A stretch of 64,000 nt of DNA, taken from Rhodococcoides kroppenstedtii. GTDB taxonomy: Bacteria > Actinomycetota > Actinomycetes > Mycobacteriales > Mycobacteriaceae. The translations under genes and the position numbers were made by a program. The stretch lies in contig NZ_FOJN01000005.1 of the NCBI RefSeq assembly GCF_900111805.1, positions 186,001-250,000 of the forward strand, read 5' to 3'. This document shows, in pieces, positions 1-8,180 of this stretch (the first letter of the stretch is position 1; the number at the start of each line of letters is the position of its first letter). The notes below the pieces were generated by a model. That model was not told where the DNA came from. It saw only the letters and a program-made list of their open reading frames with translations, and made no database searches.

Positions 1-36
1 CTCGGTGCGCGCGGGTCGGCCGGCACCGCCGACGCC

Positions 37-42
37 TAGAGT
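37..42 (+). promoter_or_regulatory. -10 hexamer of a likely leaderless transcript
   Basis: TAGAGT fits the actinobacterial TANNNT -10 element and ends 7 nt before the GTG at position 50. Inferred from spacing only. Confidence 0.4.
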
Positions 43-49
43 GGCCGAG

Positions 50-1357
50 GTGCCCGACAGTTCCGACACGCCCGAGACGACAGCGGCCGTCGCCGCCCGG
101 CCCGAGCCGACACCGCTGCTCGCCCCGCGCGACGGGGTGCCGCCGCTGACGGACACGCCCGACGCCGTCCGCGCCGTCGCCGCCGCGCTGGCCGCCGGAT
201 CCGGGCCGCTCGCGGTCGACGCCGAGCGCGCCTCCGGTTTCCGATACTCCGCTCGGGCCTACCTGATCCAGCTCCGACGCCGCGGCGTCGGCACCGTTCT
301 GCTCGATCCGATTCCCGTGGTCGCGGCCGGGGACGACGGACGCGACGCCCTCGCCGCCCTCGCCGACGCCATCGGCGACCTCGAGTGGGTCCTGCATTCC
401 GCCGACCAGGACCTGCCCGGCCTCGCCGAGCTGGGTCTGACCCCGGGCTCGCTCTACGACACCGAACTCGCCGGGCGGTTGGCCGGGTTCGAGCGGGTGG
501 GTCTCGCGGCGATGGTCGAGCGGGTGCTGGGGCTGTCCTTGCAGAAGGGTCACGGCGCCGCCGACTGGTCCACCCGTCCGCTCCCCGACACCTGGTTGAA
601 CTACGCGGCGCTCGACGTCGAGGTCCTGGTGGAGCTGCGCGACGCCATGGCCGAGGAGCTGGCGAACCAGGGAAAGACCGACTGGGCCGCACAGGAATTC
701 GAACACATCCGCCTGGCCCCACCGCCCGCGCCGAAGCCGGACCGGTGGCGGCGGACGTCCGGCATCCACGCGGTGAAGAACGCCCGCACCCTGGCGGCGA
801 TCCGCGAATTGTGGACCGCCCGAGACGATCTCGCTCGCAAACGCGACGTCGCCCCCAGCCGGGTCCTGCCCGACTCCGCCATCACCGCTGCAGCGCAACA
901 GAACCCGTCGACCAGCGGAGAACTGCGGTCGCTTCCGGTGTTCGGCGGCCCGCGGCAGCGTCGTCAATCGCACGTGTGGATGTCCGCCCTCGAACGCGCC
1001 CGCGTTCTGCCGGACACAGCGCTGCCCCCGGTCGCCCAGCCGTTCACCGGTCCCCCGCCCATCAGCCGCTGGGCCCGGCGCGACCCGGCCGCCGCGGCAC
1101 GGCTGACCGCCGTGCGCGAGGCCGTCGCGGCGCTGTCGGAGCGGGTGCACGTTCCCGTCGAGAATCTCTGCGCCCCGGACACCCTGCGACGCCTCTGCTG
1201 GGAATGGCCGGGACCGCCCGCGACCGACGACCTCCCGGCCCACGTGGACGCCGTTCTCACCGCCCACGGCGCCCGTCCGTGGCAGCGCGAGGTGGTCGGT
1301 CCCGTCGTCACGGAGGCACTGGCCACCGCGGACGTGCCCGAAGTTACCGACGAGTAG
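50..1357 (+). CDS. RNase D-like 3'-5' exonuclease with HRDC domain
   Basis: Probable exoribonuclease of the DEDDy superfamily, acting on structured RNA such as tRNA precursors. The exonuclease domain covers about residues 30-215: the Asp-Ala-Glu motif lies near residue 57, and the Tyr-x3-Asp motif (NYAALD) near 185-189. An HRDC nucleic-acid-binding domain follows at about 235-315, then a second HRDC-like C-terminal region. Two in-frame GTG codons (41 and 50) lie behind a TAGAGT -10 hexamer at 37-42. The GTG at 50 sits 7 nt after it, as in a leaderless mRNA, so I chose it; an upstream GTG at 5 is also open. It corresponds to Rv2681 in the syntenic M. tuberculosis region. Family assignment is firm; the exact RNA substrate is unknown. 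Confidence 0.85.
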   Translation: MPDSSDTPETTAAVAARPEPTPLLAPRDGVPPLTDTPDAVRAVAAALAAGSGPLAVDAERASGFRYSARAYLIQLRRRGVGTVLLDPIPVVAAGDDGRDALAALADAIGDLEWVLHSADQDLPGLAELGLTPGSLYDTELAGRLAGFERVGLAAMVERVLGLSLQKGHGAADWSTRPLPDTWLNYAALDVEVLVELRDAMAEELANQGKTDWAAQEFEHIRLAPPPAPKPDRWRRTSGIHAVKNARTLAAIRELWTARDDLARKRDVAPSRVLPDSAITAAAQQNPSTSGELRSLPVFGGPRQRRQSHVWMSALERARVLPDTALPPVAQPFTGPPPISRWARRDPAAAARLTAVREAVAALSERVHVPVENLCAPDTLRRLCWEWPGPPATDDLPAHVDAVLTAHGARPWQREVVGPVVTEALATADVPEVTDE

Positions 1358-1435
1358 CAGACGGTCTACAGTGACGGTGCTCGGACCACCGTCCGAGCCG
1401 ATCCTCGCCGATCCTCGCGCTCGCCGGAAGGAACC

Positions 1436-2659
1436 ATGTCCGAACAGTCCTCGTCCGCTGCCGCCTCGTCCGCCCGCGGTGTCGTCTTCGTCGACGGCAT
1501 CCGCACCCCGTTCGGCAAAGCCGGCCCCAAGGGGATGTATGCCGACACCCGCGCAGACGACCTGGTGGTCAAGTCCATCCGGGAACTCCTGCGCCGCAAC
1601 CCGGAACTGCCGCCCGAGCGGGTCGACGAGGTCGGCATCGCCGCCACGACCCAGACCGGTGACCAGGGCCTGACCATCGGTCGCACCAGCGCGCTGCTCG
1701 CCGGACTCCCGCAGAGCGTCCCCGGCTTCGCCGTCGACCGCATGTGCGCCGGCGCCATGACCGCCGTGACCACCACCGCGTCGGGCATCGGGTTCGGGCA
1801 GTACGACGTGGTAATCGCCGGCGGCGTCGAGCACATGGGCCGCCATCCGATGGGCGAGGGCGTCGACCCGAACCCGCGCTTCCTCGCCGACCGCCTCGTC
1901 GACCCCAGCGCGCTGGTCATGGGCAACACCGCGGAGAACTTGCACGATCGCTACCCGTCCATCACCAAGGACCGCACCGACGCCTACGCCGTCGCGAGCC
2001 AGGAGAAGTACGACGCCGCCAAGCGCGCCGGGCTCATCGGCGAGACCCTCGTGCCCGTCGCCACCAAGTCCGCCGCCGGGTGGGGCCTCGCCACCGAGGA
2101 CGAGCCGCCACGCCCCGGCACCACGCTGGAGAATCTCGCCGCACTGAAGACGCCGTTCCGGCCGGCCGGCCGGGTCACCGCCGGCAACGCCGCAGGTCTG
2201 AACGACGGCGCCACCGCGGCGATCCTCGCGGGTGAGGACACCGCGGCCGAGCTCGGCCTGAAGGTCGGCATGCGCATGGTGGGCTTCGCCTTCGCCGGCG
2301 TCGATCCCGCCGTCATGGGCGTCGGCCCGGTGCCGGCCACCGAGAAGCTGCTGGCACGCACCGGCCTGTCGATCGGCGACATCGGCCTGTTCGAGATCAA
2401 CGAGGCCTTCGCCGTTCAGGTCCTCGCGTTCACCGAGCACTTCGGCATCGCCGACGACGACGCTCGGGTCAACCAATGGGGCGGCGCCATCGCCTGCGGC
2501 CACCCCCTCGCCTCGTCCGGCGTTCGGCTGATGACCCAGCTCAGCCGTCAGTTCGCCACTCGCCCCGACGTCCGTTACGGCCTGACCACCATGTGCATCG
2601 GCCTCGGCATGGGCGGCAGCGTCATCTGGGAGAACCCGAACTTCGACGGGAGCAAGTGA
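1436..2659 (+). CDS. fadA: Acetyl-CoA acyltransferase (thiolase), beta-oxidation beta subunit
   Basis: Catalyses the final thiolytic step of fatty-acid beta-oxidation, releasing acetyl-CoA from 3-ketoacyl-CoA. The 407-aa length is normal for the family. The nucleophilic Cys is about residue 104 (DRMCAGAM), the NEAF motif is present, His356 lies in the GHP motif, and the second active-site Cys387 lies in CIGLGMG. The ATG follows a GGAAGGAAC ribosome-binding site. The stop is 5 nt before the fadB start, so the two are surely cotranscribed and probably form the trifunctional FadAB complex, as Rv0859-Rv0860 do. Confidence 0.93.
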   Translation: MSEQSSSAAASSARGVVFVDGIRTPFGKAGPKGMYADTRADDLVVKSIRELLRRNPELPPERVDEVGIAATTQTGDQGLTIGRTSALLAGLPQSVPGFAVDRMCAGAMTAVTTTASGIGFGQYDVVIAGGVEHMGRHPMGEGVDPNPRFLADRLVDPSALVMGNTAENLHDRYPSITKDRTDAYAVASQEKYDAAKRAGLIGETLVPVATKSAAGWGLATEDEPPRPGTTLENLAALKTPFRPAGRVTAGNAAGLNDGATAAILAGEDTAAELGLKVGMRMVGFAFAGVDPAVMGVGPVPATEKLLARTGLSIGDIGLFEINEAFAVQVLAFTEHFGIADDDARVNQWGGAIACGHPLASSGVRLMTQLSRQFATRPDVRYGLTTMCIGLGMGGSVIWENPNFDGSK

Positions 2660-2664
2660 CCATC

Positions 2665-4803
2665 ATGACCGAATCCACCACCGCTCCGGCGGAATCCACC
2701 ACCGCCCCGGCCGCATTCGCCGACGAGGTCGTCACGCACGCCTTCACGCGCATCCTCACCGTCCCGGGCATCGACGGACCCGTCGCGCTCGTGACCATCG
2801 ACAACGGCTTCGACCACACCAAGCCGTCCACCTTCGGCCCGGCCGGACTCGACGCGCTCGATGCGGCGCTCGACGAGGCCTACGCCGCCGACCCGGTCGC
2901 CGTCGCCGTCACCGGCAAGCCGTTCGTCTTCGCCGTCGGCGCGGACCTGAACGGTGTGCCGAAGATCGCCGACCGGGAGGTCGCCCTGACGATGGGGCGT
3001 CGCGGCCACGCCGTGTTCCGTCGTCTCCGTGAGTCGTCGGTGCCGACGTTCGCTTTCGTCAACGGCGCCGCGCTCGGCGGCGGCCTGGAACTGGCCCTGC
3101 ACTGCCACTACCGGACCGTCGCGGACAACGCTGCGGCCCTGGGCCTGCCCGAGACCTTCCTCGGACTCGTCCCAGGCTGGGGCGGGACGCAGTTGCTGCC
3201 CAACATCATCGGGCCCTCGGCCGCCGTGACGGTGGTCGTCGAGAACGCCCTCAACCAGAACCGCATGCTCAAGCCGGCCGACGCGCAGAAGATCGGTATC
3301 GCCGACGCGGTGCTCGGCGGCGCCGACTTCCTCGAGCAGTCGCTCGTCTGGGCCGCCTCGGTGCTCGCCGGTGACGTCGTTCCCGCCCGGCCCGAGATCG
3401 ATCGCGGCCAGGCGTGGGACGAGGCGATCACGCGCGCGAAGGGCATCGTGGCCGGCAAGACGCGCAACCACGCTCCGGGTCCCGTCAAGGCCGTCGAACT
3501 GCTCGAGCTGGCGCGGAACACCGATCTCGCCGATGCGGCGTCGCTGGACCGCGGGTTCGCCGCCGAGGACGAGGCGCTCGCCGACCTCCTCATGGCCGAC
3601 GAGCTGCGAGCGGGCCTCTACGCCTTCGACCTGGTCCAGAAGCGGGCCAAGCGTCCCGCCGGCGCCCCCGACAAGTCGGCCGCCCGCAAGGTCACCGGCG
3701 TCGGCATCGTCGGTGCCGGACTCATGGCCAGCCAGCTCGCGCTGCTCTTCGTGCGCCAGTTGAAGGTGCCGGTGATCCTCACCGACATCGATCAGGAGCG
3801 CATCGACAAGGGCGTCGGCTACGTCCACGCGGAGATCGACAAGCTGCAGGGCAAGAAGCGACTCTCGCCCGACGCCGCGAACCGCCTCAAGGCGCTCGTG
3901 TCCGGCTCGCTGGACAAGGCCGCGTTCGCGAAGACCGACTGGGTCATCGAGGCCGTCTTCGAGAACCTCGACGTCAAGAATAAGGTGTTCGCCGAACTCG
4001 AGGAGTACGTCTCCCCCGAGACGATCCTGGCGACCAACACCTCCTCGCTGTCCATCACCCGCATGGCCGCCGACCTGAAGCACCCCGAGCGAGTGGTGGG
4101 CTTCCACTTCTTCAACCCGGTCGCCGTCCTGCCGCTGCTCGAGGTCATCCGCGGCGAGAAGACGGACGACGCCACGCTGGCCACCGCGTTCGCCACGGCC
4201 AAGTCGTTGAAGAAGTCGGCCGTGCTGGTCGCCGACAAGCCGGGCTTCGTGTTCAACCGGCTGCTCACCCGCGCCCTCGGCGAAGTCATGAACGCCATCG
4301 ACGAGGGCACGCCCTTCGACGTCGCGGACGACGCCATCGGGGAACTCGGCATGCCGATGAGCCCGCTGACCCTGCTGTCCCTCGTCGGCCCGGCGGTGGC
4401 GCTGCACACCGGCGAGACGATGGCCGAGTACTACCCGGAGCGCTTCCACGACTCCCCCGGCCTCCAGGCCATGGTGGCCGCGAAGAAGTCCGCGGTGTGG
4501 ACCTACGGCGCCGACGGCACCAAGACCGTCGATCCGGAGGTTGCCGATCTGTGGCCGCAGGGCGACTCGCCGTCCACGTCCGAGCAGGTCCTCGATCGCA
4601 CGCGCCGCGCCTTCGCCGAGGAGATCGACATCATGCTCACCGAGGGCGTCGTCGCCGCGGCGCAGGACATCGACCTGTGCCTGATCCTCGGCGGCGGGTT
4701 CGGATTCTGGAACGGCGGCATCACCCCGTACCTGGACCGCACCGGCACCTCCGAGGCCGTCACCGGACACCGCTTCCTCGACAAGGGCGTAGCCAGCCTC
4801 TAG
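2665..4803 (+). CDS. fadB: Fatty-acid oxidation complex alpha subunit: enoyl-CoA hydratase / 3-hydroxyacyl-CoA dehydrogenase
   Basis: Bifunctional beta-oxidation enzyme that hydrates trans-2-enoyl-CoA and then oxidises L-3-hydroxyacyl-CoA with NAD+. The 712-aa protein has an N-terminal crotonase domain (about residues 20-215, with the glycine-rich GAALGGGLEL oxyanion segment). A Rossmann NAD-binding domain begins near 345 (GIVGAGLM), followed by the 3HCDH C-terminal domains (about 530-705). The frame stays open upstream through fadA's shadow frame to 2476, but the ATG at 2665, directly after the fadA stop, gives the family N-terminus. A hairpin terminator follows the stop. Confidence 0.93.
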   Translation: MTESTTAPAESTTAPAAFADEVVTHAFTRILTVPGIDGPVALVTIDNGFDHTKPSTFGPAGLDALDAALDEAYAADPVAVAVTGKPFVFAVGADLNGVPKIADREVALTMGRRGHAVFRRLRESSVPTFAFVNGAALGGGLELALHCHYRTVADNAAALGLPETFLGLVPGWGGTQLLPNIIGPSAAVTVVVENALNQNRMLKPADAQKIGIADAVLGGADFLEQSLVWAASVLAGDVVPARPEIDRGQAWDEAITRAKGIVAGKTRNHAPGPVKAVELLELARNTDLADAASLDRGFAAEDEALADLLMADELRAGLYAFDLVQKRAKRPAGAPDKSAARKVTGVGIVGAGLMASQLALLFVRQLKVPVILTDIDQERIDKGVGYVHAEIDKLQGKKRLSPDAANRLKALVSGSLDKAAFAKTDWVIEAVFENLDVKNKVFAELEEYVSPETILATNTSSLSITRMAADLKHPERVVGFHFFNPVAVLPLLEVIRGEKTDDATLATAFATAKSLKKSAVLVADKPGFVFNRLLTRALGEVMNAIDEGTPFDVADDAIGELGMPMSPLTLLSLVGPAVALHTGETMAEYYPERFHDSPGLQAMVAAKKSAVWTYGADGTKTVDPEVADLWPQGDSPSTSEQVLDRTRRAFAEEIDIMLTEGVVAAAQDIDLCLILGGGFGFWNGGITPYLDRTGTSEAVTGHRFLDKGVASL

Positions 4804-4809
4804 TTCCAC

Positions 4810-4854
4810 CGACACCTCCGGGTGGGTGCCTCGCGCATCCGCCCGGAGGTGTCG
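4810..4854 (+). terminator. Rho-independent-type hairpin after fadAB
   Basis: Arms of 15 nt (4810-4824 and 4840-4854, starting CGACACCTCC) pair with a single G-T wobble around a 15-nt loop, 6 nt past the fadB stop. There is no long T-run, as is usual in actinobacteria. Confidence 0.7.
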
Positions 4855-4858
4855 TCGT

Positions 4859-4919
4859 CTGCGCAGGTTCCCGCCACCCTCACCGGCTACAACCAGTGCA
4901 CCTGACCAGAACCCGAGCA
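4859..4919. repeat. 61-bp imperfect direct repeat, copy 1
   Basis: Matches 5010-5070 at 56 of 61 positions, in direct orientation with a 151-bp period. Both copies contain the identical core ACCGGCTACAACCAGTGCAC. There is no convincing open reading frame. Function unknown; see findings. Confidence 0.85.
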
Positions 4920-5009
4920 GGTGGAGGCCGGACTCGAACCTGCTCCCGTTCTCACAACCTGCTCCTGTTACAGCCGAAGCAGGTTGCTGGAACCGGAGCA
5001 ACTTTCCAC

Positions 5010-5070
5010 CTGCGCAGCTTCCCGCCACCGTCACCGGCTACAACCAGTGCACTTGACCGGAACCTGAGCA
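5010..5070. repeat. 61-bp imperfect direct repeat, copy 2
   Basis: Second copy of the 4859-4919 repeat, with five substitutions. It ends about 35 nt before the IdeR box of the siderophore-binding protein gene. The 90 nt between the copies hold further ACCTGC/GCAGGT hexamers, including an AACCTGCT/AGCAGGTT inverted pair. Confidence 0.85.
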
Positions 5071-5105
5071 CCTTCACCCGGGCACGCCCCTGAGAACCGG
5101 ATTGC

Positions 5106-5124
5106 GTAGGTTAGGCTACCCTCG
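5106..5124 (+). promoter_or_regulatory. IdeR/DtxR iron box
   Basis: The 19-mer GTAGGTTAGGCTACCCTCG matches the mycobacterial IdeR consensus (TTAGGTTAGSCTAACCTAA) at 15 of 19 positions. It runs into the GTG start of the downstream gene, so bound IdeR-Fe2+ should block transcription. An ideR gene lies in this window at 39915. Confidence 0.85.
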
Positions 5125-6137
5125 TGAAACGTACCCGCCTCGTTCCCCTCGTCGCCGCGACGGCCGCCGTCGCCCTCGTGGCCGGCTGCTCGTCCGACAC
5201 CGGCCCCGACACCTCCTCGGGCGCCTCGGCCGACGGCGCGTTCCCCGTCACCATCGAGCACACCTTCGGATCCACGGAGATCCCCTCCGCCCCCGAGCGC
5301 ATCGTCACGATGGGCTGGAACGCCCAGGACATCCTCGGCGCGCTCGGTGTGACCCCGGTCGGACAGCCGCGGTACACGTACGGCGCCGACGAGAACGGCG
5401 TGATGCCGTGGGCCCAGGAGTTCTACGACGCCGACGCCACCACGCTGTACGAGGACCCGGCGGCGGGTGATCCGGACGTCGAGGCTCTCGCCGCGCTGGG
5501 GCCCGACCTGGTGCTCGCTCCCTACGAGGGCTTCTCGCAGACCTACTACGACACCCTGAGCGGAGTCGCACCCGTCGTCGCGTACCCCGGCGGCGCCTGG
5601 CAGACCACGTGGCAGGAGCAGACCACGATGATCGGCGAGGCAGTCGGCAAGCCCACCGAGGCGCAGGACCTCATCGACGGTCTGGGTGAGCGGCTCGCCG
5701 CCGAGGCCGAGGCCAACCCCGAGTTCGCGGGCAAGACGATCGCGGTGGTGAACCTCGACACCGACGGCGGTCAGGCCAACGTCTACCTGCCCACCGATCC
5801 TCGGGTGCAGGTGCTCAACGAGATGGGCTTCGTGAACGCGCCTGGCGTGACCGCGCTGGCCGACGCCGACACCACCGGCTCGTTCTTCTCCACGGTCTCT
5901 CTCGAGAACGTCCAGAGCTTCGACGCGGACGTCGTGGTCGCCTTCACCCCGGAGGGCTTCACCTTCGACTCGGTCCCCGCGCTGGCCACCCTGCCCGCGG
6001 TGCGGTCCGGATCGGCGATCGCGATGACCGACGAGCAGGTCATCGCCGGACTGAGCAACGTCAACCCGGTGTCGACGCCGTGGGTGCTCGAGCGCATCCT
6101 GCCGCAGTTGAAGGACGCCGCCGGCAAGGCAGCCTGA
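5124..6137 (+). CDS. Iron-siderophore ABC transporter substrate-binding lipoprotein
   Basis: Captures ferric siderophore outside the membrane for an ABC importer (FecB/FhuD-type periplasmic-binding fold). A basic N-terminus, a hydrophobic stretch and the lipobox LVAGC put the lipidated Cys at residue 22. The length of 337 aa is typical. The GTG start lies at the end of the IdeR box, implying repression by iron. No permease or ATPase gene is adjacent, so the partner transporter must be encoded elsewhere. The siderophore specificity cannot be read from the sequence. Confidence 0.88.
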   Translation: MKRTRLVPLVAATAAVALVAGCSSDTGPDTSSGASADGAFPVTIEHTFGSTEIPSAPERIVTMGWNAQDILGALGVTPVGQPRYTYGADENGVMPWAQEFYDADATTLYEDPAAGDPDVEALAALGPDLVLAPYEGFSQTYYDTLSGVAPVVAYPGGAWQTTWQEQTTMIGEAVGKPTEAQDLIDGLGERLAAEAEANPEFAGKTIAVVNLDTDGGQANVYLPTDPRVQVLNEMGFVNAPGVTALADADTTGSFFSTVSLENVQSFDADVVVAFTPEGFTFDSVPALATLPAVRSGSAIAMTDEQVIAGLSNVNPVSTPWVLERILPQLKDAAGKAA

Positions 6138-6160
6138 CCGCGACGCGGGCGGTGGCTCGG

Positions 6161-8050
6161 TCAGATGCCGTCCGGCCGATGGCCGAGCCACCCGAACACC
6201 CGACCGGCGATGTCGGCCGGGGTCAGCCCGATCTCCCGATGGATGCGATCACGCGAACCGTGGTCCAGGAACTGTTGCGGCACACCGAGATCTCGACACG
6301 GCACGTCGACACCCGCAGCACGCAGCGCCGCGGACACCGATGCCCCGATGCCGCCGTGCAGGCCGCTGTCCTCCACCGTGACCACCAGGCGATAGTCCGC
6401 CGCGAGCTTGGTCAGCGACTGCGGCACCGGCAGCACCCAACGCGGATCGACGACGGTGGCACGCACGCCACCCGCGGACAACTCCTCCGCCGTGTCGAGG
6501 GCCAACGACGCGAACGGCCCGACGGCCACGAGCAGGACGTCGCCCGGCCCGTCGGTCTCGTGGAGGACGTCGACGACGTCGTCGATGCGGCGCACGGCCA
6601 CCGTGCTCTCCGGCACGGCCCCCTTGGGGAAGCGAATCGCGGTGGGACCGTCGGACACCGCCAACGCCTCGGCCAGTTCCTCGCGGAGGGTGGCGGCATC
6701 ACGAGGCGCGGCGACCTTCATGTTCGGCACGATGCCGAGCAGCGACATGTCCCACATGCCGTTGTGGCTCGCGCCGTCCGATCCGGTCACCCCGGCGCGG
6801 TCCAGCACCAGCGTCACGGGCAGCTTCAGCAGCGCGACGTCCATGAGCAGCTGGTCGAACGCGCGGTTGAGGAACGTCGAGTAGACGGCGACCACCGGAT
6901 GCAGGCCGCCGAGGGCCAAGCCCGCTGCGGACGTCAGGGCGTGCTGCTCGGCGATGCCGACGTCGAAGAAGCGGTCCGGGTACCGGTCGCTGAACGCGGC
7001 GAGGCCGGTGGGTCCCGCCATGGCCGCCGTGATGGCGACGACGTCAGGGCGCTCGGCGGCGAGCTCGATGAGCTCACGCGAGAACACCGACGTCCAGTCG
7101 GGGGCGGCCACGGCGACGGCGCGGCCGGTCAGCGGGTCGATCACGCCGGTGGAGTGCATCTGATCGGCGACGTCGTTCTCGGCGTGCGAGTACCCCATGC
7201 CCTTGCGGGTCACGGCGTGGACGATGACCGGTCCGCCGTAGGCCTTCGCGCGGCGCAGCGCCGACTCCATGGCCGACTGATCGTGCCCGTCGACCGGACC
7301 GAGGTACTTGATGCCGAGGTCGGTGAACATCACCTGGGGACTGACGGCGTCCTTCAGACCGGCCTTCATGCCGTGGAGCATCGCGTAGGCGGGCGAACCG
7401 ACCACCGGGATGTTCCGGACGACGCGACGACCCGTGTCGAGCGCGCGTTCGTATCCGGGCTGCAGACGCAGGGTGGCGAGGTGATCGGCCAGACCGCCGA
7501 TGGTCGGCGAATAGGAACGACCGTTGTCGTTGACGACGATGACCAGCGAGCGGTCCTGGCCGGCCGCGATGTTGTTGAGGGCCTCCCAGCACATGCCGCC
7601 GGTCAGGGCGCCGTCCCCGACGATCGCGACGACGTGCCGGTCCGACCGGCCGGTGAGGGCGAAGGCCTTGGCGAGTCCGTCGGCGTAGGAGAGCGAGGCG
7701 GACGCGTGCGACGACTCCACCCAATCGTGCTCGCTCTCCGCCCGCGACGGGTAGCCGGACAGGCCACCGTCCTTGCGCAGCGTGTCGAACCGGTCGGCCC
7801 GCCCGGTGACGATCTTGTGGACGTAGGCCTGATGACCGGTGTCGAAGATCACGGCGTCGGTGGGCGACTCGAACACCCGATGCACGGCCAGCGTCAGTTC
7901 GACGACGCCCAGATTCGGCCCGAGATGGCCGCCCGTGGCGGACACCTTCTCCACCAGGAACTGCCGGATCTCGGAGGCGAGCTCGGTCATCTCGTCGAGG
8001 GAGAGCTCACGCAGGTCGCCGGGCTCGTGCACACGTGACAGAACACCCAA
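6161..8050 (-). CDS. dxs: 1-deoxy-D-xylulose-5-phosphate synthase
   Basis: First enzyme of the MEP isoprenoid pathway, condensing pyruvate and glyceraldehyde 3-phosphate with thiamine diphosphate. The 629-aa protein has the N-terminal GGHLGPNLG segment and the ThDP motif GDGALTGG near residue 145. The transketolase pyrimidine domain lies at about 315-480 and the C-terminal domain at 490-620. The TTG start at 8050 gives the family N-terminus. It is divergent from the glutaminase gene. It sits at the place of dxs1 (Rv2682c) in the syntenic M. tuberculosis order. Confidence 0.95.
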   Translation of the reverse strand: MGVLSRVHEPGDLRELSLDEMTELASEIRQFLVEKVSATGGHLGPNLGVVELTLAVHRVFESPTDAVIFDTGHQAYVHKIVTGRADRFDTLRKDGGLSGYPSRAESEHDWVESSHASASLSYADGLAKAFALTGRSDRHVVAIVGDGALTGGMCWEALNNIAAGQDRSLVIVVNDNGRSYSPTIGGLADHLATLRLQPGYERALDTGRRVVRNIPVVGSPAYAMLHGMKAGLKDAVSPQVMFTDLGIKYLGPVDGHDQSAMESALRRAKAYGGPVIVHAVTRKGMGYSHAENDVADQMHSTGVIDPLTGRAVAVAAPDWTSVFSRELIELAAERPDVVAITAAMAGPTGLAAFSDRYPDRFFDVGIAEQHALTSAAGLALGGLHPVVAVYSTFLNRAFDQLLMDVALLKLPVTLVLDRAGVTGSDGASHNGMWDMSLLGIVPNMKVAAPRDAATLREELAEALAVSDGPTAIRFPKGAVPESTVAVRRIDDVVDVLHETDGPGDVLLVAVGPFASLALDTAEELSAGGVRATVVDPRWVLPVPQSLTKLAADYRLVVTVEDSGLHGGIGASVSAALRAAGVDVPCRDLGVPQQFLDHGSRDRIHREIGLTPADIAGRVFGWLGHRPDGI

Positions 8051-8180
8051 CGAAATCGTCTCCCCTCGTACGGTCCGACCGGGGCGCGCCGATCGGTCAC
8101 GCCAGTCTACGTGTCACCGAGCGTCGCGTTACCGTACGACGGGCCACAGGGAGCACCGACGGAACGAGGCACCGAGAACG

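Noticed and set aside
2575..5034. Minus-strand open frame of 819 codons opposite fadB
   Set aside because: It is the antisense shadow of a GC-rich gene; the plus strand encodes a full FadB with all motifs. Long antisense frames are expected at this base composition.
4859..5070. Pair of repeats as CRISPR or a hidden gene
   Set aside because: Only two diverged copies, no spacer pattern, and the frames through the region lack start signals and conserved sequence.
6080..8038. Plus-strand open frame of 652 codons opposite dxs
   Set aside because: Composition is Arg/Gly/His-rich shadow sequence without any motif; Dxs on the other strand is complete.
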